The notes beneath the pieces are model-generated. The model was not told where the DNA came from and made no database searches. It was given only the letters and a program-made list of their open reading frames with translations. The translations under genes were made by a program, and so were the position numbers. A stretch of 64,000 nucleotides of DNA, taken from contig JABLUY010000017.1 in assembly GCA_013306675.1 (NCBI GenBank), positions 186,001 through 250,000 of the forward strand, given 5' to 3'. This DNA comes from Thraustochytrium sp. TN22 (lineage: Eukaryota > Sar > Bigyra > Thraustochytrida > Thraustochytriidae). Shown here piece after piece: positions 10,742 to 20,474 of this stretch (positions are counted from its first letter, which is position 1; each line of letters opens with the position of its first letter).

Positions 10742-11770
10742 CTACAGGCCGCGCATGAGGATCCAGTCGTGAAAGGCAGCGCCGAGGGGCGCTCCGATGA
10801 GAGGCCCGACCGTGTAGGTCCACCACTCGCCGCTAATTCCAGGAAAGGCCATGCCGTCGTAGCCAGCCGCGTAGGCAACGAGGCGCGGGCCGAGGTCGCG
10901 TGCCGGATTGAAGCCAGCCTGGTTGAGTGGGGCATGAATGGAGACGAGCATCATGATCTGCACGCCAACGAAGACGGCGGCCATGCCGGGCGTGAATCCC
11001 ATCTGGTTGCGCGGGTCGTTGACCGCGCACACGGTGAAGAGCAGCGAGGCGGTGCCAATGGCCTCGAGGCCAAAAGATCCAGCGTTCGTGACCGTGTTGA
11101 GGTCCCAGCCGAGCGCGTCGTTGGCGCGAAACCCCGGGTTGGGCGCCGCCATGCCAAAGATGGACATGCCAATCTCCGAGCCCACCTCCCCGCGCACCAT
11201 GCCCTTTTGAGCCTCCATGGCCTCGATGGCAGGTCCGAATTCGAGGAGCACGACGCAGGCGCCTAGGATGGCGCCGATCATTTGGGCAACCCAGAAGGGC
11301 ACGACCTTGTAGACCGCGAAGTCGTCCGGGCGGATGAGCGCGAACGCCAGCGTAACCGCTGGGTTGATATGTGCGCCCGAGATACTGCCGGTGGTGACGA
11401 TGGCGTGGATGACCGTGAGCCCCCAGATGATGCACACAGGGTAGAGACCGCCGAAGGAGCCAACGGCCGTCGCCGAGGCGTTGACGCCGCAGCCATACCA
11501 GACCAGAATGAAGGTGCCCACCACCTCGGCCAGGCACTCGCGCGCCAGGCTCGGCACCTTCATCTCTGCCGCAGACGAGGAGATGTCGCCGCGCATCATG
11601 CGCACAAACTGGATGTACCCGCCCATTGCGCTGTGCGGCTCGGCGCCCTTGGACTCGGACTCCATAGCCTGCAGGTGCATCGACACAGGCGGCTCCGCGG
11701 GGTCGCCCGGCTTGCCTTCGGTCGTCGTGTGCACCTGTGGCCGCCCGGGCGTGTCGTCCTGCTCAATCAT
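10742..11770 (-). CDS. Aquaglyceroporin (MIP family), canonical NPA/NPARD
   Basis: 342-residue paralogue of the channel at 5734-6744, with the same orientation, the same six-span layout and long identical stretches in the spans and loops, for example SIFGMAAPNPGF and HAPLNQAGFNPARD. The first motif here is the standard NPA (136-138) and the second NPARD (288-292), so it is probably the more typical glycerol/water channel of the pair. The N-terminal tail of about 75 residues differs in sequence except for PAEPPVSMH and a following MRGDIS segment before the first span. The C-terminus ends in the same LMRGL. Start and stop are clear (ATG at 11770, TAG at 10742). The tandem same-strand arrangement points to local duplication followed by divergence of the tails and of the first selectivity motif. 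Confidence 0.92.
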   Translation of the reverse strand: MIEQDDTPGRPQVHTTTEGKPGDPAEPPVSMHLQAMESESKGAEPHSAMGGYIQFVRMMRGDISSSAAEMKVPSLARECLAEVVGTFILVWYGCGVNASATAVGSFGGLYPVCIIWGLTVIHAIVTTGSISGAHINPAVTLAFALIRPDDFAVYKVVPFWVAQMIGAILGACVVLLEFGPAIEAMEAQKGMVRGEVGSEIGMSIFGMAAPNPGFRANDALGWDLNTVTNAGSFGLEAIGTASLLFTVCAVNDPRNQMGFTPGMAAVFVGVQIMMLVSIHAPLNQAGFNPARDLGPRLVAYAAGYDGMAFPGISGEWWTYTVGPLIGAPLGAAFHDWILMRGL

Positions 11771-14514
11771 CTTGGCGTGCTAAAGAAGAAGCAGACCACC
11801 TGGGCGCACACGAGCTTGTCCTGATTGGAGCTCGATGTGATGCGTGTCTGCCGTCAGGCGTGCGCGAGGTTTGTCACGTTTGCCCGAAGGGGCCATCTTC
11901 ACAAGGAGCCTGCGCTGTCTGCCGACGCCCCTGGCACCGCCAGGAGCCTGGCTCCTGCTCCGGAAGTGGGGTTCTAGATCCGAAGAGCGCTGTCTAACTA
12001 AGAAGTATGTCACGAGCACTAGCTCTGGCTAGGGATGCCTTCGCTTCAGCACAGTTGTAGCTCTCGACAAGAGCTCAACGTCGTTGCCTCGGACGGCGTC
12101 CCGACCATTATTAAAAATGCACAAGCCAGCTGCTGCCAGCGTTTCGTGCAGCCTCGCCGCGCTGGACGGCGCTTGGCCGGGTCAAAACTACGAAGAGTAG
12201 AACTCGCGGCCCGGGGGCGCGAGTTCAAGTTGACCCATTCTGTCTGCCTGTCGGACGACTGCTCAGGCTGCATGTGAACTGCCTTCTCGCGCTTGACCTG
12301 ACCCGCCTGCCCAATGCGAGCTTTCGCTGGACTGCAAAGGCTCGCAAGATGCGAGGGCATGCCATGCGCCTTGAACGCTCGCAGCTCGAGTGCAGCCACG
12401 AGCCGAGACGGTGGCGCGCGTGCCAGTGCCACTGGCAGTGCAGTATCGCCTGAAACGTGCGCGCCATCGCGGTCGATTCAGACGGCGCCACTCTACTGCC
12501 AGTGCTACGACTGTCCCCAGTCCCGCGCTCCCTGCTTTGGATACCGAACGGCGAACACCGCCCTCAGGCTGGGCCAGGGCGGGCCAAACGAAGACCCGAA
12601 GGGCGCAGCCGGGCAGCGGCGGCCACTCCGACGCAGTCGCGCAGCCTCCCACGCGTGGGCCGGGCGGCGTGCGCGGCGGGTGCAGCGTCCAGGCCGCGTT
12701 GGCCGCGCCGGTCGGACGCGGCCTTCAAGTTGTCCCGCGCGTGCGACGCAGGGAACGCACCGGCGCGGCGCCGTCTCAACCCGCGCCGCCGGCGGACCCG
12801 TCGGGTCTTGGTGCAGTCCGACAGAGTCACCGGCGGCGGCCTGCCGGCTGACCGGCCTCAGGCTGGCCTCCCTCGCGGCTGGCTCGGAAGCGACCACGAA
12901 GCGGACTCGGACTCGGACTTGGAGCTCGGGCACAACCACTGCAGGCAACTTCAAGTTGCAGACTCCGGGTTCTGACTCATGACTCTGGCTCGAAAGAAAA
13001 CCGGTCGAAGAGTGACTGGATCGCGCGGATGCGTGTGCAGGAGTCCGCGAGCCTGCGCCTCGGGTCCGCACCAAGTGCTTGCACGAGTGGCCTTTTGAAG
13101 AGACGCTCCTACTCACTCACTGTCAGGCTGTCAGCCGCCTCCATGGCCGTGACAGTGAGAGCAACTTCATGTCGAAGGGAGTCTCGGGTTCAAGTCAGAT
13201 GATTCGAGCTACAGCAACGCGTGCGCAAAGCACTGCACAAACTTGATCTGCGCCAAAGGTTGTTGCTGTGAGGCTACGCTCATCCTTACTGTCGCAGCTC
13301 CATGGCTCTGGATATTGTGGCTCGTTGCTTGGGCAAAGAGTAGTGCATGTGCCCATCGACGGATCGACACAGCCCAGGAGTGCGCTGGGACACTTCTTAG
13401 TTGTTTTGCAGCCCAGGCAACGCGAATTCTCAAGGCAGGCAGGAAGTGGAGTTTCAAAGCTCTCTGCGAAAGATAATCCTCGCGCTCGTGTTCTGCTCGC
13501 TCCACGATGTTAGCCTTGCGCAGGAGATGGAAAGCTTCCGTCGAAGGCGCCCCTGGCCATCTAAAGGTCTGCAAGCTCAACTTGAAGAAGAGCTGCGACG
13601 TTATCGATGCGCACGAGCGGCGGCACTGCCGGCCTCCTCCTCACAGAGTCGTGCGGTGCGTTCCAATCGTGAGTACCGCGCGACGTTCTCGCCTTGATGC
13701 TGATCGTGCCGTCTGCTGTCATGTTGCCCGTCGCTTCCGAAAGTGGCGGTACAAGATGGCAAGGAGGCGGAGAATGGCTGCGGCAGCTCCGCCGCTGGAG
13801 GATGAACTCGGGCACAGACGGAGAAGGGGCGGATCAACACACATTGCACTGCCACAGGACGGACGCGTCTGCTGCTGGCTCTGCCGCCGCATCCTCACAC
13901 TCACAGTCAGCACCGGTCGTGCCGCGTTTGGCTCGCGTCACCGCCTCCTGAGCCCTAATCGGGCTCCGTGCCCGCACCAGAATCAAGGTCATGATCGCCG
14001 TTGTCCTCCCCAGCGGCCGCATCCGAGATCCTGCCAGGCGCATTGGCAGGCTGGAGCTGCGGCCGGGCGCGGCCGGCCGGGCGCGGCGGCGTTGTCCTCG
14101 AGAGGACTCGGATGGAATGGCCGGTGACGTGCGCCGGAAAGGCAGGGGAGGATCGCCCCGGGGCACCCGTGGTGATGGCCGTGCGCGGCACGCGCCGAGC
14201 CTGCCAGTGGAGCCGTGCGCCGAGGCGCGCGCCGCGCTGATCAGTGACTGATCATGACTCGCACTGTGAGCTCCCTCACACCGTGACCATGACAAGGCAC
14301 GGTGCGAGTCCCTGTTGGTTGCTACCACTAACTTATCAGCACTCTGCAGCGGCTTGTGCGCCGGCGCTGACGCGTGCGGACTCGATCAATACTTTCCGAG
14401 CGCGAGCGCGAGCGCGAGCGCGCCGGCGAGCGCTGGCGCGCGGGGGAGCGAGCAACGAGCCGCGCAGGGCTCCTCCCTGTGTACGGCCGGCGCGGCGGAG
14501 CGGCAGCGAGCGGC
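11771..14514. promoter_or_regulatory. Intergenic region: promoters of the NPA aquaglyceroporin and the glycosyltransferase
   Basis: About 2.7 kb between two divergently transcribed genes; no credible gene. It contains a strong motif cluster: TGCCAGTGCCACTGGCAGTG near 12420-12441, and GACTCGGACTCGGACTTGG followed by CAACTTCAAGTTGC at about 12902-12960. GAGTTCAAGTTG lies near 12220 and TGCCAGTGG near 14202. Just upstream of the glycosyltransferase start is a (GAGCGC)n run at about 14396-14425. The 206-codon frame at 13507-14127 is Arg/His/Pro-rich with no family features and I reject it. Confidence 0.4.
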
Positions 14515-17058
14515 ATGTCCACGTGGGAAGCGGTGCGCGCGGCGGTGGCGGCAGGGTCGCAGCGCGTGGTGGACCAGCTGCTGGGCGACGGCGTGCTGCG
14601 GTCTGCGTTCACGCGCGAGCATGCGGACTCCGTGGCGGAGATGGAGGCGGCGGCGGCCGAGGAGGCCGAGGGCGACGAGGAGATGCTCGAGGTGACGCAG
14701 TCGAGCGCCAACGCCGGGATCGCCGGCAGCGACGAGCCCGACGCCGCCGTGCTGGAGCTCTGCGTGGACGGCGTGGAGCACCTGCCGGGCCGCGTGGCTG
14801 TGCGCGTGACGGTTGAGCGCACCGGTGCGATCGCCGACTTCACGCTGACGCCGGCTACCGCGGACACGGGCGCTGACCAGCAGGTGCAGCAGCACCAGGA
14901 GCGCCAGGAGCATGAGCAGGTGCAGCTCGGGCCGCTGCGTGACCTAGGGGAGGTGCAGGCTGGTGACACGCTGCACGTGGCGGCGCGGCGGCCCGGCACG
15001 CTGCGTGACACAGCGCTGGGCGAGGTGCGCGTATGCGTGGGTGACCTGCTGCGCGAGGCATGCGTGTCGGAGGACGGCACCGAGGCGAGCGCCGCGCTGT
15101 GGCTGACGACGGCGGACTCGGACGTGGTGGTCTTCGATGAGCTGGCCGCGCAGCCGTGCCACGTGCGCATGCGCGTGGCGCTGGGGCCCTTTGCCGACGC
15201 TGGGTTCGCGCTGCCGCCCATGCCGGACGAGGAGGCGGAGGAGGCCTCCTTCGAGCGGCACGTCTTCGTGTGCACACGCGGCACGCGCGGGGACGTGCAG
15301 CCCTTCATCGCGCTCGCGCGCGGGATCGCGGAGCGCTGCGGCTGGCTCGTGACCATCTGCACGGAGGACCGCTACCGGCCTTTGGTGGAGCGGTACAGCG
15401 CCGTGGACCGCGGCGCCGTGCAGTTCCGCACGAGCGGCGGCGACACGGAGAAACGCATCTCGTCGGCCGTGGCGCGCTGGGCGCTGCGGCAGAACTCGAC
15501 GGCGCTCCAACTCGCCATGCTCGGCCACTCGGAGCGCGAGTTCTTCGACTCGGAGCCCGCGTTTTACTACTGGTGCCGCACGCTGCAGCCCGACCTTATC
15601 GTGTTCGGCTTCACCACGGCTCATATCGCCATGACGCTCTCGGAGAGCCTGCAGATCCCGCTCGTTGGGTTCGTGCTGCAGCCCACCGTCATCCCGAGCC
15701 GGCAGTACCCGGCGGTCTCGCAGATCGCCGAGCCGGGCAATGCGGTCATCTCGCACACGCTGCACGGCCGCATCAAGCTCTTCATGGAGAACAACCCGCT
15801 CGACTTCGGCACCGAGCTCAACGCCATGCGGCGGCGCCGCGGCCTGCAGCCGTACAGCCACCGCGTCAACAACTGGCAGCTCATCGTGCGTCAGAACATC
15901 CCGCTCATCATCCCCATCAACAAGACGGTCTTCGGCGGCAAGCCGACCGACTGGCACTCCAATGCGCGCCTCACGGATTTTATCTTCCTCCGCTCTGGGG
16001 CCGTCCCAGACTTAAAGCCTCGCTTCGTCAAGCTAATTCTAGACGCGCGCGCTGCGCGGGAGCCAATCGTCGTCATGGCCTTCAGCAGCATGCCCGTGCC
16101 GCGCCATCGCATCCTGGAGCTCGCCATCCTGCTTGTCGAGAACTGCGCGTCGCGCCCGCGCGTGATCGCGCTCGTGGGTCAGGCCGGCGTGCGTCACGCG
16201 GACGATCGCGAGCCAGCCGTGTCGCCTCCCGCTGGCAGCAGCGGGAACCAGGAGGCTGCGGTCGAGATCGAGCTCGACGCCGCGCTGGCGGCCCGCGAAG
16301 CGCAGCAGCAGGCGCGGGACGTCGAGCATCACGCGGCACGCCTCGTCGACGAGGGTCGGCTGCTCGTCGACGCGGGCGCGCCCTTCGGCAAGCTCTTCCC
16401 TCAAGTCGACTGCGTCATCGCGCACGGCGGTTTGGGCACCACAGGCGAAATATTGCGCGCCGGTAAGCCCTGCCTTACCACGGGGGTGCTCATTCTCGAC
16501 CAGCGCTTCTGGGGGCGCCGCGTGCACGAGCTCGGCTGCGCCCCGCCTCCCATCCACGTGGGGGACCTGCACACCGTGCTCGTGCGCGACGTCGACCTCT
16601 GCCTCGCCCCGGACTCTGCCTACCGCGCCTGCGCCGAGGACCTTGCCCGCCAGCTGCGCGCCGAGGCCTCCGCGGCACATCACCAACGTGAAGGCGAACG
16701 ACAGAGTTGTCGCTCGGGCCGCGAACCGGACTCACTGTCATACCACGACCACGACCACGAGGACTTCGATGCGGTGGACCAGGGAGACGGCGGCGAAAAG
16801 GAGCCCACAAGGGGATCGCGTACGGAGGACGACGATGTGGACGACGAGGACGACGACTTTGGCGACGGTGTCGACGAGAACGTGGACGCCTTGGTCGAGC
16901 TCGCGCAAGTTGCCAAGCCTGTCAAGGCGCACCGCGAGAGCATCATGCGCTCGCCGCGCCGTCTACTTGCCGCCATGGCGTCCGATGCCAACTCCGCTGT
17001 GCGCAACGATGTAGAGTTTGTTCGCGGTCTCGTATCAAGACCGCGTGCTCCAGTATGA
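14515..17058 (+). CDS. UDP-glycosyltransferase of the sterol glucosyltransferase type (GT1/GT28 N-terminal)
   Basis: 847 residues. Its closest architectural match is sterol 3-beta-glucosyltransferase (UGT80/Atg26): the N-terminal Rossmann half begins at about 249 with FVCTRGTRGDVQPFIALARG, close to the family GTRGDVQP signature. The sugar-nucleotide half has HGGLGTTGE (from H637) and LILDQRFWGRRVHELGCAPP, the usual donor-binding region with the DQ-FWG and G-x-x-P-x-P elements. The predicted reaction is transfer of glucose from UDP-glucose to a sterol or other lipid; the acceptor is inferred only from family resemblance. Unusual parts are a 248-residue N-terminal region with an acidic stretch and a beta-rich segment at about 78-225 that could be a C2-like lipid-binding module, a low-complexity Glu/Ala/Gln insertion at about 565-620 inside the C-terminal half, and an acidic tail (DDDVDDEDDD) before a basic end. 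I chose the ATG at 14515 in GCGGC context; the frame is open further upstream only through a GAGCGC repeat. Convergent with the monooxygenase gene. Confidence 0.82.
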   Translation: MSTWEAVRAAVAAGSQRVVDQLLGDGVLRSAFTREHADSVAEMEAAAAEEAEGDEEMLEVTQSSANAGIAGSDEPDAAVLELCVDGVEHLPGRVAVRVTVERTGAIADFTLTPATADTGADQQVQQHQERQEHEQVQLGPLRDLGEVQAGDTLHVAARRPGTLRDTALGEVRVCVGDLLREACVSEDGTEASAALWLTTADSDVVVFDELAAQPCHVRMRVALGPFADAGFALPPMPDEEAEEASFERHVFVCTRGTRGDVQPFIALARGIAERCGWLVTICTEDRYRPLVERYSAVDRGAVQFRTSGGDTEKRISSAVARWALRQNSTALQLAMLGHSEREFFDSEPAFYYWCRTLQPDLIVFGFTTAHIAMTLSESLQIPLVGFVLQPTVIPSRQYPAVSQIAEPGNAVISHTLHGRIKLFMENNPLDFGTELNAMRRRRGLQPYSHRVNNWQLIVRQNIPLIIPINKTVFGGKPTDWHSNARLTDFIFLRSGAVPDLKPRFVKLILDARAAREPIVVMAFSSMPVPRHRILELAILLVENCASRPRVIALVGQAGVRHADDREPAVSPPAGSSGNQEAAVEIELDAALAAREAQQQARDVEHHAARLVDEGRLLVDAGAPFGKLFPQVDCVIAHGGLGTTGEILRAGKPCLTTGVLILDQRFWGRRVHELGCAPPPIHVGDLHTVLVRDVDLCLAPDSAYRACAEDLARQLRAEASAAHHQREGERQSCRSGREPDSLSYHDHDHEDFDAVDQGDGGEKEPTRGSRTEDDDVDDEDDDFGDGVDENVDALVELAQVAKPVKAHRESIMRSPRRLLAAMASDANSAVRNDVEFVRGLVSRPRAPV

Positions 17059-17310
17059 CATGCCAACCCTCATGCATGTGCGACCTAGCAAGCCTCTGGC
17101 TCTGCAATGCGCGGCGGCGCTGGCGCGCGTGCGCCACCGCGCACAGCATGTACAGTATCAGATACCATACGACGATGACTCGTAGCGAGCAAGAAATAAT
17201 TTAGTTACCCTGCAGTGGGTGGGCCGCCGGTGGGGCTGGGTAGCACCAGGAAAACAAAGAATCCTTTTTCCTCCCCACCCCCGGCCAAACCCAGCACTTC
17301 ACAAAACCAG
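17059..17310. other. Convergent 3-prime intergenic region
   Basis: 252 bases between the stop codons of the glycosyltransferase and monooxygenase genes. No gene. The centre is somewhat less GC-rich (AAATAATTTAG near 17193-17206), where transcript ends would be expected. Confidence 0.4.
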
Positions 17311-19350
17311 TCAGGCGGACGTGGCGCTGAGATGCTTGTAGTGGTCGGTCGCGAGAACCTTGGACGGGCCGGCCGTGGAAGAGCGGAACTCCTTCGAGTC
17401 CGTGCCAATGCTGAGGTTGTGCATGTCCTCCTCGCCATTCTCCTTGATGTAGGCCAGGTTCTGCTCCTTGCGGTCGCGAATGTAGCGGCTCGTGGCATAC
17501 CCGCGAAGGCCGGCATACAAGAGCACGGCATGCAGGACCGAGGCCAACGCGGCCTGCTTCAGCATGGTGGTGAACCAGTGACGGCGTGGCTTGGGCTCGC
17601 CCTTGTGCGGGCCAGAAATGTAGACCCCAGTGGTGGTGCCCGTGTAGAGCCGCTCAATATACTCCTCCGCTTTGCGGTAGGCACCAGGGCCGACGAGGCG
17701 GAACTGCAGTGCGTTGAAGCCAATGCAGGTGTCGCCAAAGTAGTAGTGCCAGAGCGCCGTTGGGCGTGTCGTAAGCAGGCGCCAGAAACTGGGCAAGCAG
17801 CCGATGTCCTCCGCCAGCTCGTCATAATAGAGCGAGCTGAGCCCGTGCTGCGTGCGCAGCTGCTCGCGATCCATGTACTGGGCCGCGAGCGCGGTGCGCG
17901 TGTCGAGCATCTGCTGCATCTGGACGTCCACGGGCGGTAGCTTGAGCTTGCCGCGCACCACACGCGCATAGTAGCGCGACTGCATCTCGGCGCCAAGGAA
18001 GGTGTTGGTCTGAATGAAGTTCACAAAGGCCACCGGCAGGCATGGGTCGTCGCGCTCCTTGGAGATGGTCATGAAGCCCTTGTAAAGCGGAATGTCCGTG
18101 CCGGAGCGACCGAAGCTGAGATCCGCTACGGCCTCCGGGTCGACGAAGCTGGCCGATGAGCGGTAGCCTGTTCCAAAAATGACAGCGTCCGCGTACACGC
18201 GGCTCTCCTTGCCGTCCGGGTCCTGCAGGAGGACGAAGTCCTTCCCGTCCTCGTCGCGGTCAAAGCGCACCAGCTGCTTGTGCACCTTGATGCGGTCCTT
18301 TTTCAGTTGGTCGTGCAGCAGTGGGCCGAACATGCCCGTCACCAAGGTGTGCTGCTGCAGGAGGCGGTGCTTCGGGCGAAGGCCCTTCGCGTTGAGCACC
18401 TCCTGGTCCTTTTGGAACTTATCCTCGATCAGCTTCGAGTACCACCACCAAGGCATGCGGAACGTGGCGTCGATGCCGAGCCGGCACAGTCCAGGGTCCT
18501 GCAGCTCCACCTCGCCGGGCCGAGTCACAATGAGCCAGAGGCCCGACCGACTCACCAGGTGCGTGTTCTCCGTGAGTTGACTCATCTCCGTCACCACGTC
18601 CAGGCCGGAGTTGCCGACACCGACCACGACGACGGTCGAGTTGGCGTCGAGGCCGTGGAAGCTCGGGTTCTTGTATAAACTCGTGTGCAGGGTCTTAATG
18701 CGCGTGTCCTTGAGACCTGGAAAGTCCGGCACGTAGCCGAGAGTGCCATGGCGGCCCGTGCACACCAGGACGCCCTCGAACTCGTCCTCGAAGGTCTCGC
18801 CCGAGGCCACGTCGCGGGACCGCACGAGCCACTTGCCGCGATTCTCGGCGGACCGCGTGATCCACGTAACCTCGCGCCCGAAGGTGATGAGCTTGCGCAG
18901 GCCGAACTCCTCCACGTTGTCCTCCAGGTACCGCAGGAGGCCGCTGTTGTGCGTGAAGTTGGGCGTCTCCGGAAGCCACGGCCGGTTGCCGTAGGCGTTC
19001 GTGTCGCGCGGCGTGTCAATGTACACGCTCTCGTACACGGACGGCACGCCGTCCTCCTCGCGGTAGCGCCAAAAGCCAGCCACGCGGTCGCTCCGCTCAA
19101 AGCACGTCACCTCCAGACCCTCCTCCAGGCAGCTCTTTATGGCGCCAATGCCCGTGATGCCCGTGCCGATCACCAGACACCGCTTGCGCGGCTCCTTGGC
19201 CGCCTCCTTGCGCTGCTGCTCGATGATCTCGTGCGCATCCTCCGGCAACGGGTGCAGCGCCGTGACGAGCTTTTGCAGCGCGCGCAGCACCACCAGCGCG
19301 CCGGCCGCTTGCAGCAGCCGCAGCCGCACCCTTTCCATCGGCGGAGCCAT
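17311..19350 (-). CDS. Flavin-containing monooxygenase
   Basis: 679 residues; an NADPH- and FAD-dependent monooxygenase that hydroxylates soft nucleophiles (N or S) or acts as a Baeyer-Villiger enzyme. The FAD-binding loop is VIGTGITGIGA (G62-G67) followed by an acidic residue at the end of strand 2 (CFERSDRVAGFWRY). The family identifying motif is seen as FPGLKDTRIKTLHTSLY (about 210-226). The NADPH loop is VVVVGVGNSGLDVV (G244-G249), and the late conserved VIFGTGY element is present. It is longer than typical FMOs (about 530) through a hydrophobic N-terminal segment (about 10-32) that may anchor it in a membrane, and a C-terminal extension with another hydrophobic stretch (about 600-620) and a hydrophilic tail. 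The first ATG is used; M5 is a possible alternative. It could be an N-oxide-forming FMO or a Baeyer-Villiger type; sequence alone does not decide. Confidence 0.88.
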   Translation of the reverse strand: MAPPMERVRLRLLQAAGALVVLRALQKLVTALHPLPEDAHEIIEQQRKEAAKEPRKRCLVIGTGITGIGAIKSCLEEGLEVTCFERSDRVAGFWRYREEDGVPSVYESVYIDTPRDTNAYGNRPWLPETPNFTHNSGLLRYLEDNVEEFGLRKLITFGREVTWITRSAENRGKWLVRSRDVASGETFEDEFEGVLVCTGRHGTLGYVPDFPGLKDTRIKTLHTSLYKNPSFHGLDANSTVVVVGVGNSGLDVVTEMSQLTENTHLVSRSGLWLIVTRPGEVELQDPGLCRLGIDATFRMPWWWYSKLIEDKFQKDQEVLNAKGLRPKHRLLQQHTLVTGMFGPLLHDQLKKDRIKVHKQLVRFDRDEDGKDFVLLQDPDGKESRVYADAVIFGTGYRSSASFVDPEAVADLSFGRSGTDIPLYKGFMTISKERDDPCLPVAFVNFIQTNTFLGAEMQSRYYARVVRGKLKLPPVDVQMQQMLDTRTALAAQYMDREQLRTQHGLSSLYYDELAEDIGCLPSFWRLLTTRPTALWHYYFGDTCIGFNALQFRLVGPGAYRKAEEYIERLYTGTTTGVYISGPHKGEPKPRRHWFTTMLKQAALASVLHAVLLYAGLRGYATSRYIRDRKEQNLAYIKENGEEDMHNLSIGTDSKEFRSSTAGPSKVLATDHYKHLSATSA

Positions 19351-20210
19351 CCGAGCAGCCTCGCGTCGCCGCAGGGAGGGGGGGTGCGGGGCGCCAGCGT
19401 TTGCAGGTCTGCTTCCCAGACGATCGCGCGCGGCCCGCGGGACAAGGCTAGCTAGCCAGGGCTCTCTTCTTCGCCTGCGAGGCGAGCGCGCAAGCCGCTT
19501 GCTGATCAGTGACGGTGAGGAGCGTAACGGGGACCCTCCCAGGTCCTACCGCGCCGCCACCTTCGGACCGGTCAAACCAACCCGCGCTCGCTCCGTGGCG
19601 CGCCTTTTCCTTGGCCATGATGGCGTGCATTGTGCAAGATGCTCGAACTTGAACTCCGTTGAGACTCGCGAGACTCGGAACGCGACGCGCCGCCGCACGC
19701 AGATCATTACGATCGACCCGGAGTCGCCTCAGAGTCTCTGCCAGTGGCCCGGTCCGGCGGCCCGCCAGCTCAGCTGCATCCAACTTGGACGACACCCGCT
19801 CCGGGTCGTCGAGCTGCCAGGTGACGCGGGTTTGCCGACAGCAGTGCTCAGGGCCTCAGGCTGCGCGCCGACAGCCGCCGACTAACCTCGAAGGCGCCGC
19901 CGATCGCCGCGCCGCGGCTGGGCGGCTGCCAGCCTGAGGTGGCGGACTGGGCCCCGTGCCCCGCGTTACCATGTGCTTGCGCATTTTTCCTTCGTCGTGC
20001 CATGACGTTGCACATGCGGCTGGATCAAACCGACTCGGAGCCTGAGGGGCGATGGTACCAAGTGCTGCGCTGCTGCAGGTGAAGCCGGTGACGAGCAGCG
20101 ACGAACAGAATCAATAGATCTGAACCGGCTCAGGTACTTTGGATCTGCGGTCGGCAGCCGTCCCGGCCAGCTTGTCTCGCCCACATCGTTGCAGTAAGAC
20201 CAAAAATAAT

Positions 20211-20338
20211 GACGGCGTCGGCCGCCGAAGCCGTTCAAAGCGCAAGCATGCCACCGGCTTTCATCAAGAACTAGGACGGCGTCGGCTGCCGAAGTTGTTC
20301 GCAAGCGCAAGCACGTCACCGGCTTTCGTCGAAGACTA
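20211..20338. repeat. Imperfect tandem duplication of a 64-bp unit
   Basis: Two adjacent copies (20211-20274 and 20275-20338) start GACGGCGTCGG and run in register through CGCAAGCA and CACCGGCTTTC to GACTAC/GAACTAG, with about ten differences. The unit length is not a multiple of three and the surrounding frames show no family, so I read it as non-coding. Confidence 0.8.
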
Positions 20339-20390
20339 CAACGATTGGCAGAACGCCTGTGCCAGGAAAGACAGGGAAGAAGTAGAAGAA

Positions 20391-20394
20391 GAAG

Positions 20395-20453
<59 letters not shown>
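20391..20453. repeat. (GA)n microsatellite
   Basis: About 27 uninterrupted GA units after a short GAA-rich lead, ending about 20 bases beyond the 3-prime end of the AT-hook protein gene. Likely polymorphic between strains. Confidence 0.95.
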
Positions 20454-20458
<5 letters not shown>

Positions 20459-20474
20459 AAATAGTGTGAGGAGA

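Larger units (their letters stand above)
19351..20474. promoter_or_regulatory. Intergenic region upstream of the monooxygenase gene
   Basis: About 1.1 kb. Clustered motifs at 19640-19750: CTCGAACTTGAACTCC, GAGACTCGCGAGACTCGGAA and CTGCCAGTGGCCC. The far end holds a 64-bp tandem duplication and a long GA microsatellite, annotated separately. No gene is seen. Confidence 0.4.

Noticed and set aside
12190-13210. tRNA-like T-arm words (GAGTTCAAGTTG near 12222, GGGTTCAAGTCA near 13187)
   Set aside because: No matching A box, acceptor stem or anticodon arm could be folded around them; they belong to the recurring TTCAAGTT motif class.
13507-14127. Frame of 206 codons upstream of the glycosyltransferase
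   Set aside because: Arg/His/Pro-rich shadow composition, with equally long frames on the other strand over the same bases.
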